Source of the DNA: an uncultured Lachnospira sp.
GTDB taxonomy: Bacteria; Bacillota; Clostridia; Lachnospirales; Lachnospiraceae
DNA length: 52,458 nucleotides
NCBI GenBank assembly: GCA_946186125.1
Contig: CAMHLZ010000026.1
Coordinates: 1 to 52,458 of the forward strand
Reading direction: 5' to 3'
Each line of letters opens with the position of its first letter. The first letter of the stretch is position 1. Shown here piece after piece: positions 16,626 to 26,223 of this stretch. The position numbers were made by a program, and so were the translations under genes. The notes beneath the pieces are model-generated. The model was not told where the DNA came from, made no database searches, and worked only from the letters and a program-made list of their open reading frames with translations.

Positions 16626-18354
16626 TATAATAAAGAAATTCTTTTGCTTTTGTAGTGTAAAGAACAGAAATAAGTTTTACAAATCCATCGCACTTGGCGT
16701 GTTGGAGGCAATGTTTACTGCAATGAAGATACCTGCAGCGTTTTTGGCCATAGATGCAGTGTTAAATGAAAGTATTGATACAAAGGCTATTCTTTTAGTT
16801 GTTTTATTGATGCTTATAAGCACACTTGGTAAGATGGTAATAAGTCGTTTTTCTACAATGCTTCAGACTGAGGGAGGATATGACACGGCAGCTCTTAAAA
16901 GAATAGAAATCGGTGAGCACTTAAGATATCTTCCTATGGGATATTTTAATGATACAAGTCTTGGAAATATTACGTCTGTGACTACCAATACCATGGAGCA
17001 ATTGGGTGATATCGCAACCAGAGCCATCATGTTGGTGTTGCAAGGATCTTTAACGACGGTAGTTATTGCACTTTTTATGTTTGCTTTTGATATTCGCATC
17101 GGACTTATATCACTTGTTGGGATTGGACTTTTCCTTTTAGCGAATAAATGGACTAATAATAGTGTGGCGAGAGTTGCAGGTGAAAAAATATCTGCTGACA
17201 GAGAAATTGTAGGTGTTATATTAGAGTACATTCAGGGTATCGCAGAAATTAGGAATTATAACGTTATAAACCAAAACCAGACAAAAATCAGGAACTCGAT
17301 TGAAAGAAAGAAAAAGGCAGATATTTCTGCTGAAATGGCAGCAATTCCGGCAGTCGGGATTCAGAATCTTATATGTAAACTTATTGGTGTAGTGATTGCG
17401 GGAGCTTCTGTATTCTTTTATCTTAATGGCACAATGGAACTTGTATATAGCATAACAATGCTGCTTTGTTCGTTTATGGTATTTGAATCATTGGATTCTG
17501 CCGGTATTTATACGGCATTGCTTCGAGTTATTGGCAGATGTGTTGATTTGGCAGATGAAATCTTAAATGTGCCACAGATGAATACGAACGGAGAAAACAT
17601 TTCTGCTGAAACACGGGACATACATCTTGAACATGTAAGCTTCGCCTATGAGAGCCGGAAGATAATTGATGATGTAACGCTTGATATAAAAGAGAATACG
17701 ACTACAGCCATTGTAGGTCCATCAGGTGGAGGAAAGACAACACTCACTTCTCTGATTTCAAGATTTTGGGATGTCCAGGAAGGAGAAGTGACTCTGGGGG
17801 GAAGAAATGTAAAGGATTACAGTTTCGACTCGCTTATGGAAAACTTCAGCTTCGTATTCCAAAGAGTTTATCTGTTTGAAGATACGATAGCAAATAATAT
17901 TCGGTTTGGAAGACCGGAGGCTGCTATGGATGAAGTAATGGAAGCAGCTAAGAAGGCGGCTTGTCATGACTTTATTACATCACTTCCGGATGGATATGAA
18001 ACTGTTATTGGAGAGGGAGGAGCAACGCTCTCGGGAGGTGAGAAACAAAGAATTGCCATAGCACGTGCTATAATGAAAGATGCGCCGATTATTATTCTTG
18101 ATGAGGCAACCGCAAATGTGGATCCGGAAAATGAAAAGGAACTTACTGAAGCAATTGAAAATCTTACGAAACATAAGACAATCATTATGATTGCTCATAG
18201 ATTAAAGACTGTAAGAAATGCAGACCAGATTATTGTAGTGGATAAAGGAAAAATAATTCAGAAGGGAACGCATGAAGAACTCATTGTACAGGAAGGTATT
18301 TATAAAAACTTTGTAAGTGGCAGGAAAAAGGCTGTAAGCTGGAAAATAGCATAA
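16618..18354 (+). CDS. ABC transporter, fused membrane and ATPase domains, IrtB/YbtQ-like (578 aa)
   Basis: The second half transporter: membrane domain in about 1-310 and ATPase domain with Walker A GPSGGGKTT, signature LSGGEKQR, Walker B IIILDEATANVDPEN and IAHRLKT. Both halves keep the catalytic Glu of Walker B. The start at 16618 is inside the end of the previous gene (ATGCTTAA overlap) with GGAGGTCGC just upstream, a typical translational coupling. Transcribed with the ECF genes that follow 36 bases later. Confidence 0.85.
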   Translation: MLNIIKKFFCFCSVKNRNKFYKSIALGVLEAMFTAMKIPAAFLAIDAVLNESIDTKAILLVVLLMLISTLGKMVISRFSTMLQTEGGYDTAALKRIEIGEHLRYLPMGYFNDTSLGNITSVTTNTMEQLGDIATRAIMLVLQGSLTTVVIALFMFAFDIRIGLISLVGIGLFLLANKWTNNSVARVAGEKISADREIVGVILEYIQGIAEIRNYNVINQNQTKIRNSIERKKKADISAEMAAIPAVGIQNLICKLIGVVIAGASVFFYLNGTMELVYSITMLLCSFMVFESLDSAGIYTALLRVIGRCVDLADEILNVPQMNTNGENISAETRDIHLEHVSFAYESRKIIDDVTLDIKENTTTAIVGPSGGGKTTLTSLISRFWDVQEGEVTLGGRNVKDYSFDSLMENFSFVFQRVYLFEDTIANNIRFGRPEAAMDEVMEAAKKAACHDFITSLPDGYETVIGEGGATLSGGEKQRIAIARAIMKDAPIIILDEATANVDPENEKELTEAIENLTKHKTIIMIAHRLKTVRNADQIIVVDKGKIIQKGTHEELIVQEGIYKNFVSGRKKAVSWKIA

Positions 18355-18390
18355 AACATATATATAAATAATCAAAGGAGATTTAGTAAA

Positions 18391-18981
18391 ATGGATAATG
18401 AAAAACTTAAAGCAAAAGACTTTATTACAATTGGAATCTTTACGGCAATCTGGTTTGTTGTGGAATTCGCATGTGGCATGTTAGGATATATACATCCTTA
18501 TATTGTTGCTGCATATGTAATTCTGCTTCCGTTGGCTGGTGCTGTTCCAATGATGTTGTTTTACACAAAGGTGGAAAAATTCGGAATGCTGACAATCATG
18601 TCAGTTCTCATTGCAATCATAATGTTTGTTACGGGTATGGGATATCTGGGTGCACCGTTGATTATTCTGGCAGGATTAGTTGCAGACTTAATTGCAAAAA
18701 ACGGTGGATATAAAAGTTTTGCAACAACAGTTTTAAGCTATAGTGTATTCTGCTTATGGATATGTGCTAATTATTTTCCGGTTATTGTTACTGCAGAATC
18801 ATATAGACATAGTCTTATAGACGGAGGTTTTTCGACAGAATATGCTGATTCACTGTTTAGTGTAATTAATCCCAAAACTATAGCTGTTTTGTTTGTGCTT
18901 TGCTTTGTTTTTGGAATTATTGGAGCATTTATCGGAAAAGCAGTTGTGAAAAAACATTTTGAGAAAGCTGGAATTGTATAA
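18391..18981 (+). CDS. ECF transporter S component, MptD/Trep_Strep family (196 aa)
   Basis: A membrane protein of five or six helices with the layout of the MptD-type substrate-binding (S) subunits: FITIGIFTAIWFVVEFACGM at the N-terminus, PLAGAVPMMLFYTKVEKFG and GHL-like GAPLIILAGLVADLIAKNGG. These subunits pair with EcfT and EcfA proteins, which follow directly. Substrates of this family are poorly known; neighbourhood with IrtAB-like and feo genes suggests a metal complex. The stop overlaps the next start by one base. Confidence 0.85.
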   Translation: MDNEKLKAKDFITIGIFTAIWFVVEFACGMLGYIHPYIVAAYVILLPLAGAVPMMLFYTKVEKFGMLTIMSVLIAIIMFVTGMGYLGAPLIILAGLVADLIAKNGGYKSFATTVLSYSVFCLWICANYFPVIVTAESYRHSLIDGGFSTEYADSLFSVINPKTIAVLFVLCFVFGIIGAFIGKAVVKKHFEKAGIV

Positions 18982-19682
18982 TGAAGCTTAAACTTGATCC
19001 ACGAACAAAGCTGTTTATGATTTTTGTTGTATCTGCAGTTGTTATGATGAGCGCCACAACACCATTTTTGTTGGCGGTTCGTATCATTATGACTATTGTG
19101 CCGGTTGTACTTCTTATTATAGAAAAACACTTTGCGTCAGCAATTCGTTTTCTGGCTCTTTATGTGATTGCACTTGTCCTGACTTTCCGGCTTATATCAG
19201 AAGAGTCAACGGGATTTTTGATGGCTGTTTTAGTCGGTTACTGTGGCATTGTTGTGCAGTTTATACCGGCGCTGATAACGGCCTGGTATGTGATAAGAAC
19301 AACAAAAATCGGTGATTTTGTTTCAGCAATGGAGAAGATGCATGTACCGGATGGAATAATCATTTCACTTGCCGTAGTGATGAGGTTTTTTCCTACGATT
19401 AAAGAGGAATATATGTCCATCAGTGATGCTATGAAAATGAGAGGGATTGAGATGGGCGGTGGAAATGTAGCTAAAATGGTTGAATACAGAATGATTCCAC
19501 TTCTTTTTTCGTGTGTTAATATAGGAGATGAATTATCTGCGGCAGCGATTACAAGAGGTCTGGGAGGAAAGGTGAGAAGAACCAGCGCAGACATTCTGAA
19601 AATGGGACTTGTAGATTATCTACTTGTTTTTATATTTTCAGTGGCTATGATTATTTTTATGGTTTTTAAATATGTGATATGA
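18981..19682 (+). CDS. ECF transporter transmembrane (T) component (233 aa)
   Basis: Helices in residues 10-60, 65-110 and at the C-terminus flank a cytoplasmic helical region with the coupling motifs that contact the ATPases (SDAMKMRGIEMGGG near 150 and SAAAITRGLGGKVRR near 190, the Ala-x-x-Arg-Gly patterns of EcfT). Starts at the stop codon of the S gene (TAATG) and ends overlapping the start of the ATPase gene (ATGATGA). Energises substrate uptake together with its neighbours. Confidence 0.88.
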   Translation: MKLKLDPRTKLFMIFVVSAVVMMSATTPFLLAVRIIMTIVPVVLLIIEKHFASAIRFLALYVIALVLTFRLISEESTGFLMAVLVGYCGIVVQFIPALITAWYVIRTTKIGDFVSAMEKMHVPDGIIISLAVVMRFFPTIKEEYMSISDAMKMRGIEMGGGNVAKMVEYRMIPLLFSCVNIGDELSAAAITRGLGGKVRRTSADILKMGLVDYLLVFIFSVAMIIFMVFKYVI

Positions 19683-21163
19683 TGAATGCGGTAGAAATAA
19701 AAAATGTTGTTTATAAATATAAAGGTGGAACAGAAGATTCTTTAAAAGGAGTCTCTCTTTCTGTAAAAAAAGGAGAAACTATGCTTTTGTGCGGTGCATC
19801 AGGTTCCGGAAAAACATCTGTAATCAGATTGATTAACGGGTTGATTCCGCATTACTATAACGGAGAGGTGTCCGGAGAAGTAAATGTAGCCGGCTTTAAT
19901 GTTGCAAAAACAGAGTTATTCGAACTGGCAGGTGTTGTAGGGACAGTTTTTCAAAATCCAAGAAGCCAGTTCTTCTCTGTTGATACTTATGGAGAAATAG
20001 TATTTGGACCGGAAAATATAGGACTTGCTCCGGACGAAATAACAAGAAGAGCAGAGATGGTCATAAATCAAATGGATATAGAGACACTGATGGGGCGGAG
20101 TCTCTTTGAGTTATCCGGTGGTGAGAAGCAGATGATAGCATGTGCTTCTGTGGCGGCATTATTGCCTGATATAATACTTCTTGATGAACCATCATCTAAC
20201 CTGGACTGGGATGCGATAAAAAAATTGCGCGAAATTATAAAGATTTGGAAAGAGCAGGGAAAAACTATCATAATATCAGAGCATAGGCTTTGGTATTTGA
20301 AAGATCTTGTGGAGCGCGTTATATATATGGATAGTGGAAAAATAGCGCATGAATGGTCGGGAGATAAGTTTATGGAGTTGACTGAAGATGATACGAATGA
20401 TTTAAAATTGCGTCCTACAATTGTGAAAGAGGAACTTGTACGTATTTTTGAAAATAATACAGGAGACAATTATGGAATTCATCTTGATACTTTAGAAACG
20501 ATTACGTTAAAAGGTTTCTATTTCTCATATCATCACAAAACATTTGCGATATGGAAAAAGCCTTATTCAGCAGATGATGGCAAAGATTTAAACCTTTGTA
20601 TTCCAATGCTTACACTTCCAAAAGGTAAAGTTATTGGTGTAATAGGAAAAAACGGAACCGGGAAATCGACATTTCTTCGCTGTATATGCGGATTGGAGAA
20701 AGATTGCACCGGCTCGATTATTTGTGATGATATGGAATATAAGAAAAAAAATCGAATTGGTTTTTCTTATATGGTCATGCAGGATGTGAATCATCAACTT
20801 TTTGCTGATAGTGTGGAAGCAGAGATTATGATTTCAATGAAGGAAAAAAATGAGAAAAGGTGTCATGAAATATTAGACAGCCTTGGACTCCTTGCGTGTA
20901 AGAATACCCATCCGATGGCTTTGTCCGGCGGGCAGAAACAAAGAGTTGCGATTGCATCGGCTATTGCGGCAGGAGCAAGACTTTTATTATTTGATGAGCC
21001 AACTTCAGGCCTTGATTACGGGCATATGAAAAGGGTTGGAGAACTGTTAAGAGAGCTTGTTAAAGCAGGCAGTACAGTTCTCGTGTCAACCCATGATCCG
21101 GAGTTTATTGCAGAGTGCTGTGATTATTTGATTCGTATAGATAATGGCTTTCTTATTTCATGA
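19679..21163 (+). CDS. ECF transporter ATPase with two fused ABC domains (494 aa)
   Basis: Two complete nucleotide-binding domains in one chain: first half Walker A GASGSGKTS near 37, signature LSGGEKQM, Walker B IILLDEPSSNLDW; second half Walker A GKNGTGKST near 325, signature LSGGQKQR and LLFDEPTSGLD. This equals EcfA1 plus EcfA2 fused, as is usual with MptD-type systems. Two ATG codons in tandem (19679, 19682) overlap the end of the T gene. It is the last gene of the run beginning at 14438. Confidence 0.9.
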   Translation: MMNAVEIKNVVYKYKGGTEDSLKGVSLSVKKGETMLLCGASGSGKTSVIRLINGLIPHYYNGEVSGEVNVAGFNVAKTELFELAGVVGTVFQNPRSQFFSVDTYGEIVFGPENIGLAPDEITRRAEMVINQMDIETLMGRSLFELSGGEKQMIACASVAALLPDIILLDEPSSNLDWDAIKKLREIIKIWKEQGKTIIISEHRLWYLKDLVERVIYMDSGKIAHEWSGDKFMELTEDDTNDLKLRPTIVKEELVRIFENNTGDNYGIHLDTLETITLKGFYFSYHHKTFAIWKKPYSADDGKDLNLCIPMLTLPKGKVIGVIGKNGTGKSTFLRCICGLEKDCTGSIICDDMEYKKKNRIGFSYMVMQDVNHQLFADSVEAEIMISMKEKNEKRCHEILDSLGLLACKNTHPMALSGGQKQRVAIASAIAAGARLLLFDEPTSGLDYGHMKRVGELLRELVKAGSTVLVSTHDPEFIAECCDYLIRIDNGFLIS

Positions 21164-21175
21164 TGAGTCACTGGA

Positions 21176-23077
21176 TTAATTTTCTGTCTCAATCACATCA
21201 CCTGTATATTTTCTTTCCATATCGTGTCTTTTTTTTCGGTTTTCGACTGTTTCAAAAATAATCGAAAAATCATAATCCTCTGGATATAGTTCTGTTGCAG
21301 CCACATGCAGTTTAACTCTTTTGTGATTAATCCAGATTTTTTTGTTTGGGAGCTGTACTCTCAACACGCCTTTTTCGTTTATTGGTGAACATACGATTCC
21401 GATTTTTTTATCAGGATAGACTATCACGCTGTCACCAATATTGTACTTGGAAGAAAGAGCCGCGTTTACACTTGCTTTTTTTGAACGGATGATTTTTCGT
21501 GTATTCTTTTTTATGAGAGGTTTTTTTGGTTTGCTAAAGGTATAATTGCCTACGGCATCTTCTCCATATGCGGCACGAATCGCTCTCTTTAACATTTCAT
21601 TTGGCATCCCTATCCTGTCTGCAATATAAAATGCACAACTTTCACCGGCTTCACCTATAATCATCTGATAGGTAGGACGTAATGTCTCTTTGTCAAAAGT
21701 CATTCTTGCATTGACAATATCCTTTGTTTTATCTGCGTATTCCTTTACTTCAGGATAATGTGTTGTAACCAGAAAGATAGCACCACTTTTTCTAAGTTCC
21801 TCTAATATAGCAATGGCAATCCCCATGCCTTCTGTGGGATCTGTGCCTGAACCTAATTCATCCATAATGATAAAGCTGTCTTTATCAGTTTGTTGTAATA
21901 CTTCAAGTACGTTAGTTATATGAGCGGAAAATGTTGACAAATTCTCTGACAAATTCTGCCCATCACCAATATCACACAGATAAGAACTGTTCATACATAT
22001 ATTAGCCTGTTCGCATGTTACATGCAGACCGCATTGTGCCATAATACAATTAAGCATAACCGTTTTAATTGCCACGGTTTTTCCTCCGGTGTTAGGACCG
22101 GTTATTACGATGCCACGTACCTTTTCTCCGATATCAAATTGCAGAGGCACTGCTGTATTTTTATCCATCAGTGGATGCCGGGCACCTTTTAAGCTGATAC
22201 AGCGGTCTGTATTAATTTGCGGTTCGATTCCCTCCATATCAATGCTTAATTTACCCTTGGAAAAAATAAAATCCAGTTTTTCAATCATAGTCAAATTACT
22301 ATTAAGCACAGGTACACAGGATAAAACATATGCAGACAGCGTATACAGAATGCGATATACTTCATTTTCTTCACTAATTTTAAGCAGTTGCAGTTCCTCA
22401 TAATATTTTGCGACACCGGATGGTTCAATAAAAAATGTGCTGCCCGTTGAAGACTTGTCAATCACACTGCCGGGGATTTTATGTTTGTAATCTTTTTTCA
22501 ACGGAAGACAAATTCGACCATTCCTAAAGGTGCAATAATTATCTGCCATGTATTCTTTATTAGAACGCAGGATTTGTTCGGCTTTTTGTTTCATCTGGTC
22601 TTCACATTTTACGATCTGTTTCCTGATTTGCTCTAATTCTTTTGAAGCAAAATCATCTACGTCTTCATTTCTGATTTTATTGCATATTTCATGATGCAAA
22701 TCTGAAAGAAAATCCAGATTTTCTTCGTAAAAAGCGAGGGAATTATCATATACTTTTCCCCTTGCCAGATAATCCTTTAACCTTTTTATGGAAACTAATG
22801 CTTTTTCTACCCGTTCCAATTGATAGGGAGTTAAACAGCTTCCGGTTTCAGCGAGTATTAAAACATCTCGTATTTCAGAACTATTTTGCAATGGTGGGGT
22901 TCCGAATTTTTCAATCAGAAATCTGGCATCCGTTGTATCCTTTAATTGTTTTCTTAGTTCAATTTCAGAATAGTATAAGTCAGCTTCATTGATTATTTTT
23001 TTTGCATGGTCTGTAATTGCTAAATCCTTCCATATAGCTTTAATTTTATCAAATTCTATTTGTTTTTCATTATTCAT
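21176..23077 (-). CDS. MutS2-like ATPase lacking the Smr nuclease domain (633 aa)
   Basis: MutS-type core and ATPase: a helical lever region (about 100-270), then Walker A GPNTGGKTVAIKT near 330, Walker B SFIIMDELGSGTDPTEG and LVTTHYPEVKEYA. A KOW-like basic segment (YNIGDSVIVYPDKKIGIV) follows near 565. MutS2 acts on branched DNA and on collided ribosomes; the family standard is about 780 residues with a C-terminal Smr domain, which is missing here, so this is a shorter paralogue. ATG 23077 with AAAGGAG upstream is chosen; earlier residues in frame lack a site. It converges on the ECF ATPase gene. Confidence 0.82.
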   Translation of the reverse strand: MNNEKQIEFDKIKAIWKDLAITDHAKKIINEADLYYSEIELRKQLKDTTDARFLIEKFGTPPLQNSSEIRDVLILAETGSCLTPYQLERVEKALVSIKRLKDYLARGKVYDNSLAFYEENLDFLSDLHHEICNKIRNEDVDDFASKELEQIRKQIVKCEDQMKQKAEQILRSNKEYMADNYCTFRNGRICLPLKKDYKHKIPGSVIDKSSTGSTFFIEPSGVAKYYEELQLLKISEENEVYRILYTLSAYVLSCVPVLNSNLTMIEKLDFIFSKGKLSIDMEGIEPQINTDRCISLKGARHPLMDKNTAVPLQFDIGEKVRGIVITGPNTGGKTVAIKTVMLNCIMAQCGLHVTCEQANICMNSSYLCDIGDGQNLSENLSTFSAHITNVLEVLQQTDKDSFIIMDELGSGTDPTEGMGIAIAILEELRKSGAIFLVTTHYPEVKEYADKTKDIVNARMTFDKETLRPTYQMIIGEAGESCAFYIADRIGMPNEMLKRAIRAAYGEDAVGNYTFSKPKKPLIKKNTRKIIRSKKASVNAALSSKYNIGDSVIVYPDKKIGIVCSPINEKGVLRVQLPNKKIWINHKRVKLHVAATELYPEDYDFSIIFETVENRKKRHDMERKYTGDVIETEN

Positions 23078-23693
23078 CTTTAAAATCTCCTTTTTATATA
23101 GTGCATTTCTTATACAATACAATTTCTGTTATTGACTATAGACGTCGCCATAAACGAAAAATGACCATAGATACCCTAAGTGCATTAAGATATTATGGTC
23201 ATTAATTCTTTATTTGATAATTCTGTATTCATTAAGGAAACTATAAAAATAGCACGACCATACAGTCATGCTAATACCATTTACAGAAATATATACCACA
23301 AAATTAAGCAATCGTAAGGCGAAAATGTCGACAGTCTATCTGCCGGAAAATGGGCATAATAGCGTAAAGCTAAAAATACCCTGCAATATTTATTTTACAA
23401 TTTTCTCCATTACAATAACACTTAACATACAAAAATCTCCTTATTTTTTTTGATTGTACATCCGCTGTATTTATTTGTCAAGTTCTTATTTGGATAGCAA
23501 CAAACAAAAGTGAAAAATGAAACTGGCAGCAGGTATACAAAGTTTTGAAAAAATGCGGGTGGTTTGGATTATTCAGACCTTTTTATGACTGAATCACAAA
23601 GAAAATATTTGGAAATAAAGAAAAGTATGATAAAATGTAGGCAGCATATGTGATGGAAAAAGATAGTTCAAAAAGAGATATAAAGGAGAGTTT
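23078..23693. other. Long intergenic stretch with two hairpins, no clear gene
   Basis: AATGACCATA (23160-23169) pairs with TATGGTCATT (23194-23203) around a 24-base loop, and AGCACGAC (23251-23258) pairs with GTCATGCT (23265-23272) with one G-U. The small open frames here lack ribosome binding sites and family resemblance. The sequence from about 23320 to 23450 could be remains of a lost gene. The right end contains an untranslated leader for the gene at 23694 (AAAGGAGAG before its ATG). Confidence 0.4.
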
Positions 23694-24578
23694 ATGAAAA
23701 AAGTATTGATAACCGGCGGAACTGTATTTGTGAGCAGATATCTTGCAGAGCACTATGTGGCAAAAGGATATGAAGTATATGTGTTAAACAGAAATACGAA
23801 AACACAGTCAGAAGGGGTACATCTGATAGAAACAGATCGTAATAATATTGGAAATCTGTTAGATGGAATTCACTTTAATCTTGTTGTGGATACTGCATAT
23901 ACAAAAGAGGATGTTGAGTGCCTTACAAAAGCAATTCATAGTTATGATGATTATATTTTGATAAGTTCGAGTGCTGTTTATCCTGAGACAACGATACAGC
24001 CTTTTGTAGAAGAAGCAGCGCTTGGTAAGAACTGCTTCTGGGGCATCTATGGAACAAACAAAATTGAGGCAGAGAAAGCACTAATGAGTTTTGATAAGAA
24101 TGCATATATATTAAGGCCGCCATATCTGTATGGTCCGATGAATAATGTATATCGTGAGGCCTTTGTATTTGACCGGGCATTGTCGGGGAAAGCATTCAAT
24201 CTCCCTAAAGACGGTGAGATGAAACTGCAATTCTTTTATGTGGGAGATTTGTGCAGAATGATTGATGAAATTATAGCTAAAAGACCTGCGCAGCACATCT
24301 TTAATGTTGGTAATAAAGAAGGAATCAGCATAAAAGAATGGGTAACTCTTTGTTATGAGGCAGCGGGAAAAGAAGCGGCATTCCGAAATATATATGAGGA
24401 TATACCGTATAGAGAATATTTTCCTTTTTATGAATATGAATATATTTTGAATGTGGAGAGACAGAACCGGATTTTACCGGAAACAATATCTATGAGAGAT
24501 GGACTTAAAGAAGCATTTGCATGGTATCAAAACCATTCGTCAGAGATTAACCGGAGAAATTATAAGGAGTTTGATTAA
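23694..24578 (+). CDS. NAD-dependent epimerase/dehydratase, extended SDR family (294 aa)
   Basis: Rossmann fold at the N-terminus with the nucleotide loop in variant form (KKVLITGGTVFVSRYLAEHY), an Asp/Asn after beta-2 (LNRNTK), LISSSAVYPE near 95, the catalytic Y-x-x-x-K pair in GIYGTNKIEAEKAL near 120 and LRPPYLYGPMNN near 142. The C-terminal half is the substrate domain (FNVGNKEGISIKEW). Substrate is probably a nucleotide sugar but cannot be told. Monocistronic: a long hairpin (24631-24671) follows. Confidence 0.85.
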   Translation: MKKVLITGGTVFVSRYLAEHYVAKGYEVYVLNRNTKTQSEGVHLIETDRNNIGNLLDGIHFNLVVDTAYTKEDVECLTKAIHSYDDYILISSSAVYPETTIQPFVEEAALGKNCFWGIYGTNKIEAEKALMSFDKNAYILRPPYLYGPMNNVYREAFVFDRALSGKAFNLPKDGEMKLQFFYVGDLCRMIDEIIAKRPAQHIFNVGNKEGISIKEWVTLCYEAAGKEAAFRNIYEDIPYREYFPFYEYEYILNVERQNRILPETISMRDGLKEAFAWYQNHSSEINRRNYKEFD

Positions 24579-24630
24579 TTTAGAATATGAAAATCCGATG
24601 CAACATGATCAGACATTTGCATTTTGAATA

Positions 24631-24671
24631 AATATCCCGGAGCTGAATTACAAATTCAGCTCCGGGATATT
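24631..24671. terminator. Strong bidirectional terminator
   Basis: A 19-base perfect stem (24631-24649 with 24653-24671) with a 3-base loop lies between two convergent genes. Only short A/T-rich sequence follows. Confidence 0.75.
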
Positions 24672-24685
24672 AAAACACGACTACA

Positions 24686-25120
24686 CTATGATAACTTTGA
24701 AACTACCTGATTAATAAGCTTGCCATCAGCTTTACCTTTTAACTCGCCCATTACGGCTTTCATAATTTGTCCTTTGTTGCCGGTAGCGAGAATATCTGCA
24801 AATTTTTCTTTGAGTATTTTTTCAATCTCATCCTCTGAAAGCATTTTAGGTGCATATTCCTGCATGATATCAAGGCGTGCCTGATATTCGGCTTTAAGCT
24901 CTGTACGTTCATCAGGGCATGTGTCTAACTGTTCTTTTACGGACTTAACTTCCTTAAGTATTGCACGATTCACTATTTCCTCAGGAATGTTCTCTCTTTT
25001 ACCCTCATCAATTGCGATTTTCTTTGTAGCGGATACAAGTGCGGAAATAGCATCCTTTCTTGTTTTGTCATGAGCTTTCATGGCAGCAATCATATCTTTT
25101 TGTAATGTTTCAAATTGCAT
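24686..25120 (-). CDS. GatB/YqeY domain protein (144 aa)
   Basis: A stand-alone GatB/YqeY domain of usual size: FETLQKDMIAAMKAHDKTRK, DAISALVSATKKIAIDEGKR, an EVKSVKEQLDTC helix, and the C-terminal tRNA-binding-type tail NKGQIMKAVMGELKGKADGK. Related to the tail of the GatB subunit of the tRNA amidotransferase; free-standing members have no firm function. AGGAGG lies at the right distance from the start. Confidence 0.92.
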   Translation of the reverse strand: MQFETLQKDMIAAMKAHDKTRKDAISALVSATKKIAIDEGKRENIPEEIVNRAILKEVKSVKEQLDTCPDERTELKAEYQARLDIMQEYAPKMLSEDEIEKILKEKFADILATGNKGQIMKAVMGELKGKADGKLINQVVSKLS

Positions 25121-25276
25121 TTAAATAATCCTCCTGTATATACGGTTTTTACGAGTATATCATATATTAATATATTTTGTACATACAGATGTTCTTTTAA
25201 TTGTGCATATATAGTATATTTGATATAATCATATCATGTAATATGGTCAATATTAAGGTAGTAATAGGAGAAAAAT

Positions 25277-26134
25277 ATGATTAAAAATAAATATTTAAAT
25301 GAAGAGGTGGAATTTTCATGTGAGGTATTTCCACCAAAGAGAAACGATGAAATGTATGATATCTTTCAGACACTTGACGATATTAGTATTTTAAAGCCGG
25401 ATTATATAAGTGTGACGTACGGTGCAGGCGGAAGTAATAGTAAAAAGACTGCGAAAATAGCGGCATATATACAGCATATATGTGAAGTAGAATCATTAGC
25501 TCATATGACTGCAGTTGGAATGAATCCTGAATCATTACAAAAACTTCTAACTGAATTGCATAGTAAGGGAATAAAAAGAATACTCGCTCTCAGGGGTGAC
25601 AGGCCAAGAAATATGACAGGGGAAGACTATCAAAACAGATATTATAAATATGCTTCGGATATTATTCCAGAAGTAAAAAAGAATGGAGATTTCAAAATTT
25701 ATGCTGCCTGTTATCCGGAAAAGCATCCTGAGTCACCTGATATTGATAGTGATATCAGGCATTTAAAAGAAAAAGTTGATATGGGAATTGATGAACTTAT
25801 AACACAGATGTTTTTTGATAATGAAAAGCTGTATAGATTCATGGACAAGATTGAAAAAGCAGGTATAAATGCCAATATACACGCGGGCATAATGCCGATT
25901 ACCAGAGCTAATCAGTTAGGAACCAGTGTTTCACTTTCAGGGTCTTCTGTACCTTCAAAACTTACAGGACTTATAGCAAAATATAGTGAAGATACGGAAG
26001 GAATGAAAAAGGCAGGGATTGAGTATGCGGTTAATCAGATTGATGATTTGATGAAACATGGTGTTAAGGGAATTCATTTATACAGTATGAATAAGGCTGA
26101 TGTGACCATAGATATATATAATGCAATTATATGA
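25277..26134 (+). CDS. metF: Methylenetetrahydrofolate reductase (285 aa)
   Basis: Reduces 5,10-methylene-THF to 5-methyl-THF, feeding methionine synthesis or one-carbon metabolism. TIM-barrel flavoprotein with family landmarks: FSCEVFPPKRNDEMYD near 13, DYISVTYGAGGSN near 43, HMTAVGMN near 75, ILALRGDRP near 97, YAACYPEKHPES near 145, DELITQMFFDN near 175 and IHAGIMPI near 205. Full length of bacterial MetF. TAGGAG is 9 bases before the ATG. Single gene followed by a hairpin. Confidence 0.95.
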   Translation: MIKNKYLNEEVEFSCEVFPPKRNDEMYDIFQTLDDISILKPDYISVTYGAGGSNSKKTAKIAAYIQHICEVESLAHMTAVGMNPESLQKLLTELHSKGIKRILALRGDRPRNMTGEDYQNRYYKYASDIIPEVKKNGDFKIYAACYPEKHPESPDIDSDIRHLKEKVDMGIDELITQMFFDNEKLYRFMDKIEKAGINANIHAGIMPITRANQLGTSVSLSGSSVPSKLTGLIAKYSEDTEGMKKAGIEYAVNQIDDLMKHGVKGIHLYSMNKADVTIDIYNAII

Positions 26135-26149
26135 AATTATAAGGAGATA

Positions 26150-26185
26150 GTGTAAAAAATCATATTGATACATGATTTTTCATAC
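26150..26185 (+). terminator. Imperfect hairpin after metF
   Basis: GTGTAAAAAATCAT pairs with ATGATTTTTCATAC (one G-U, one mismatch). The arm and the following 25 bases resemble the palindrome and flank at the end of feoB (13989-14050), so this is a repeated intergenic element. Confidence 0.5.
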
Positions 26186-26223
26186 GACTATTTGTGTCTC
26201 GCCCCAATAGCTCTTTATTTTAA

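Noticed and set aside
23268-23453. Open frame of 61 residues between MutS2-like and SDR genes
   Set aside because: No ribosome binding site, no plausible start and no resemblance to a family.
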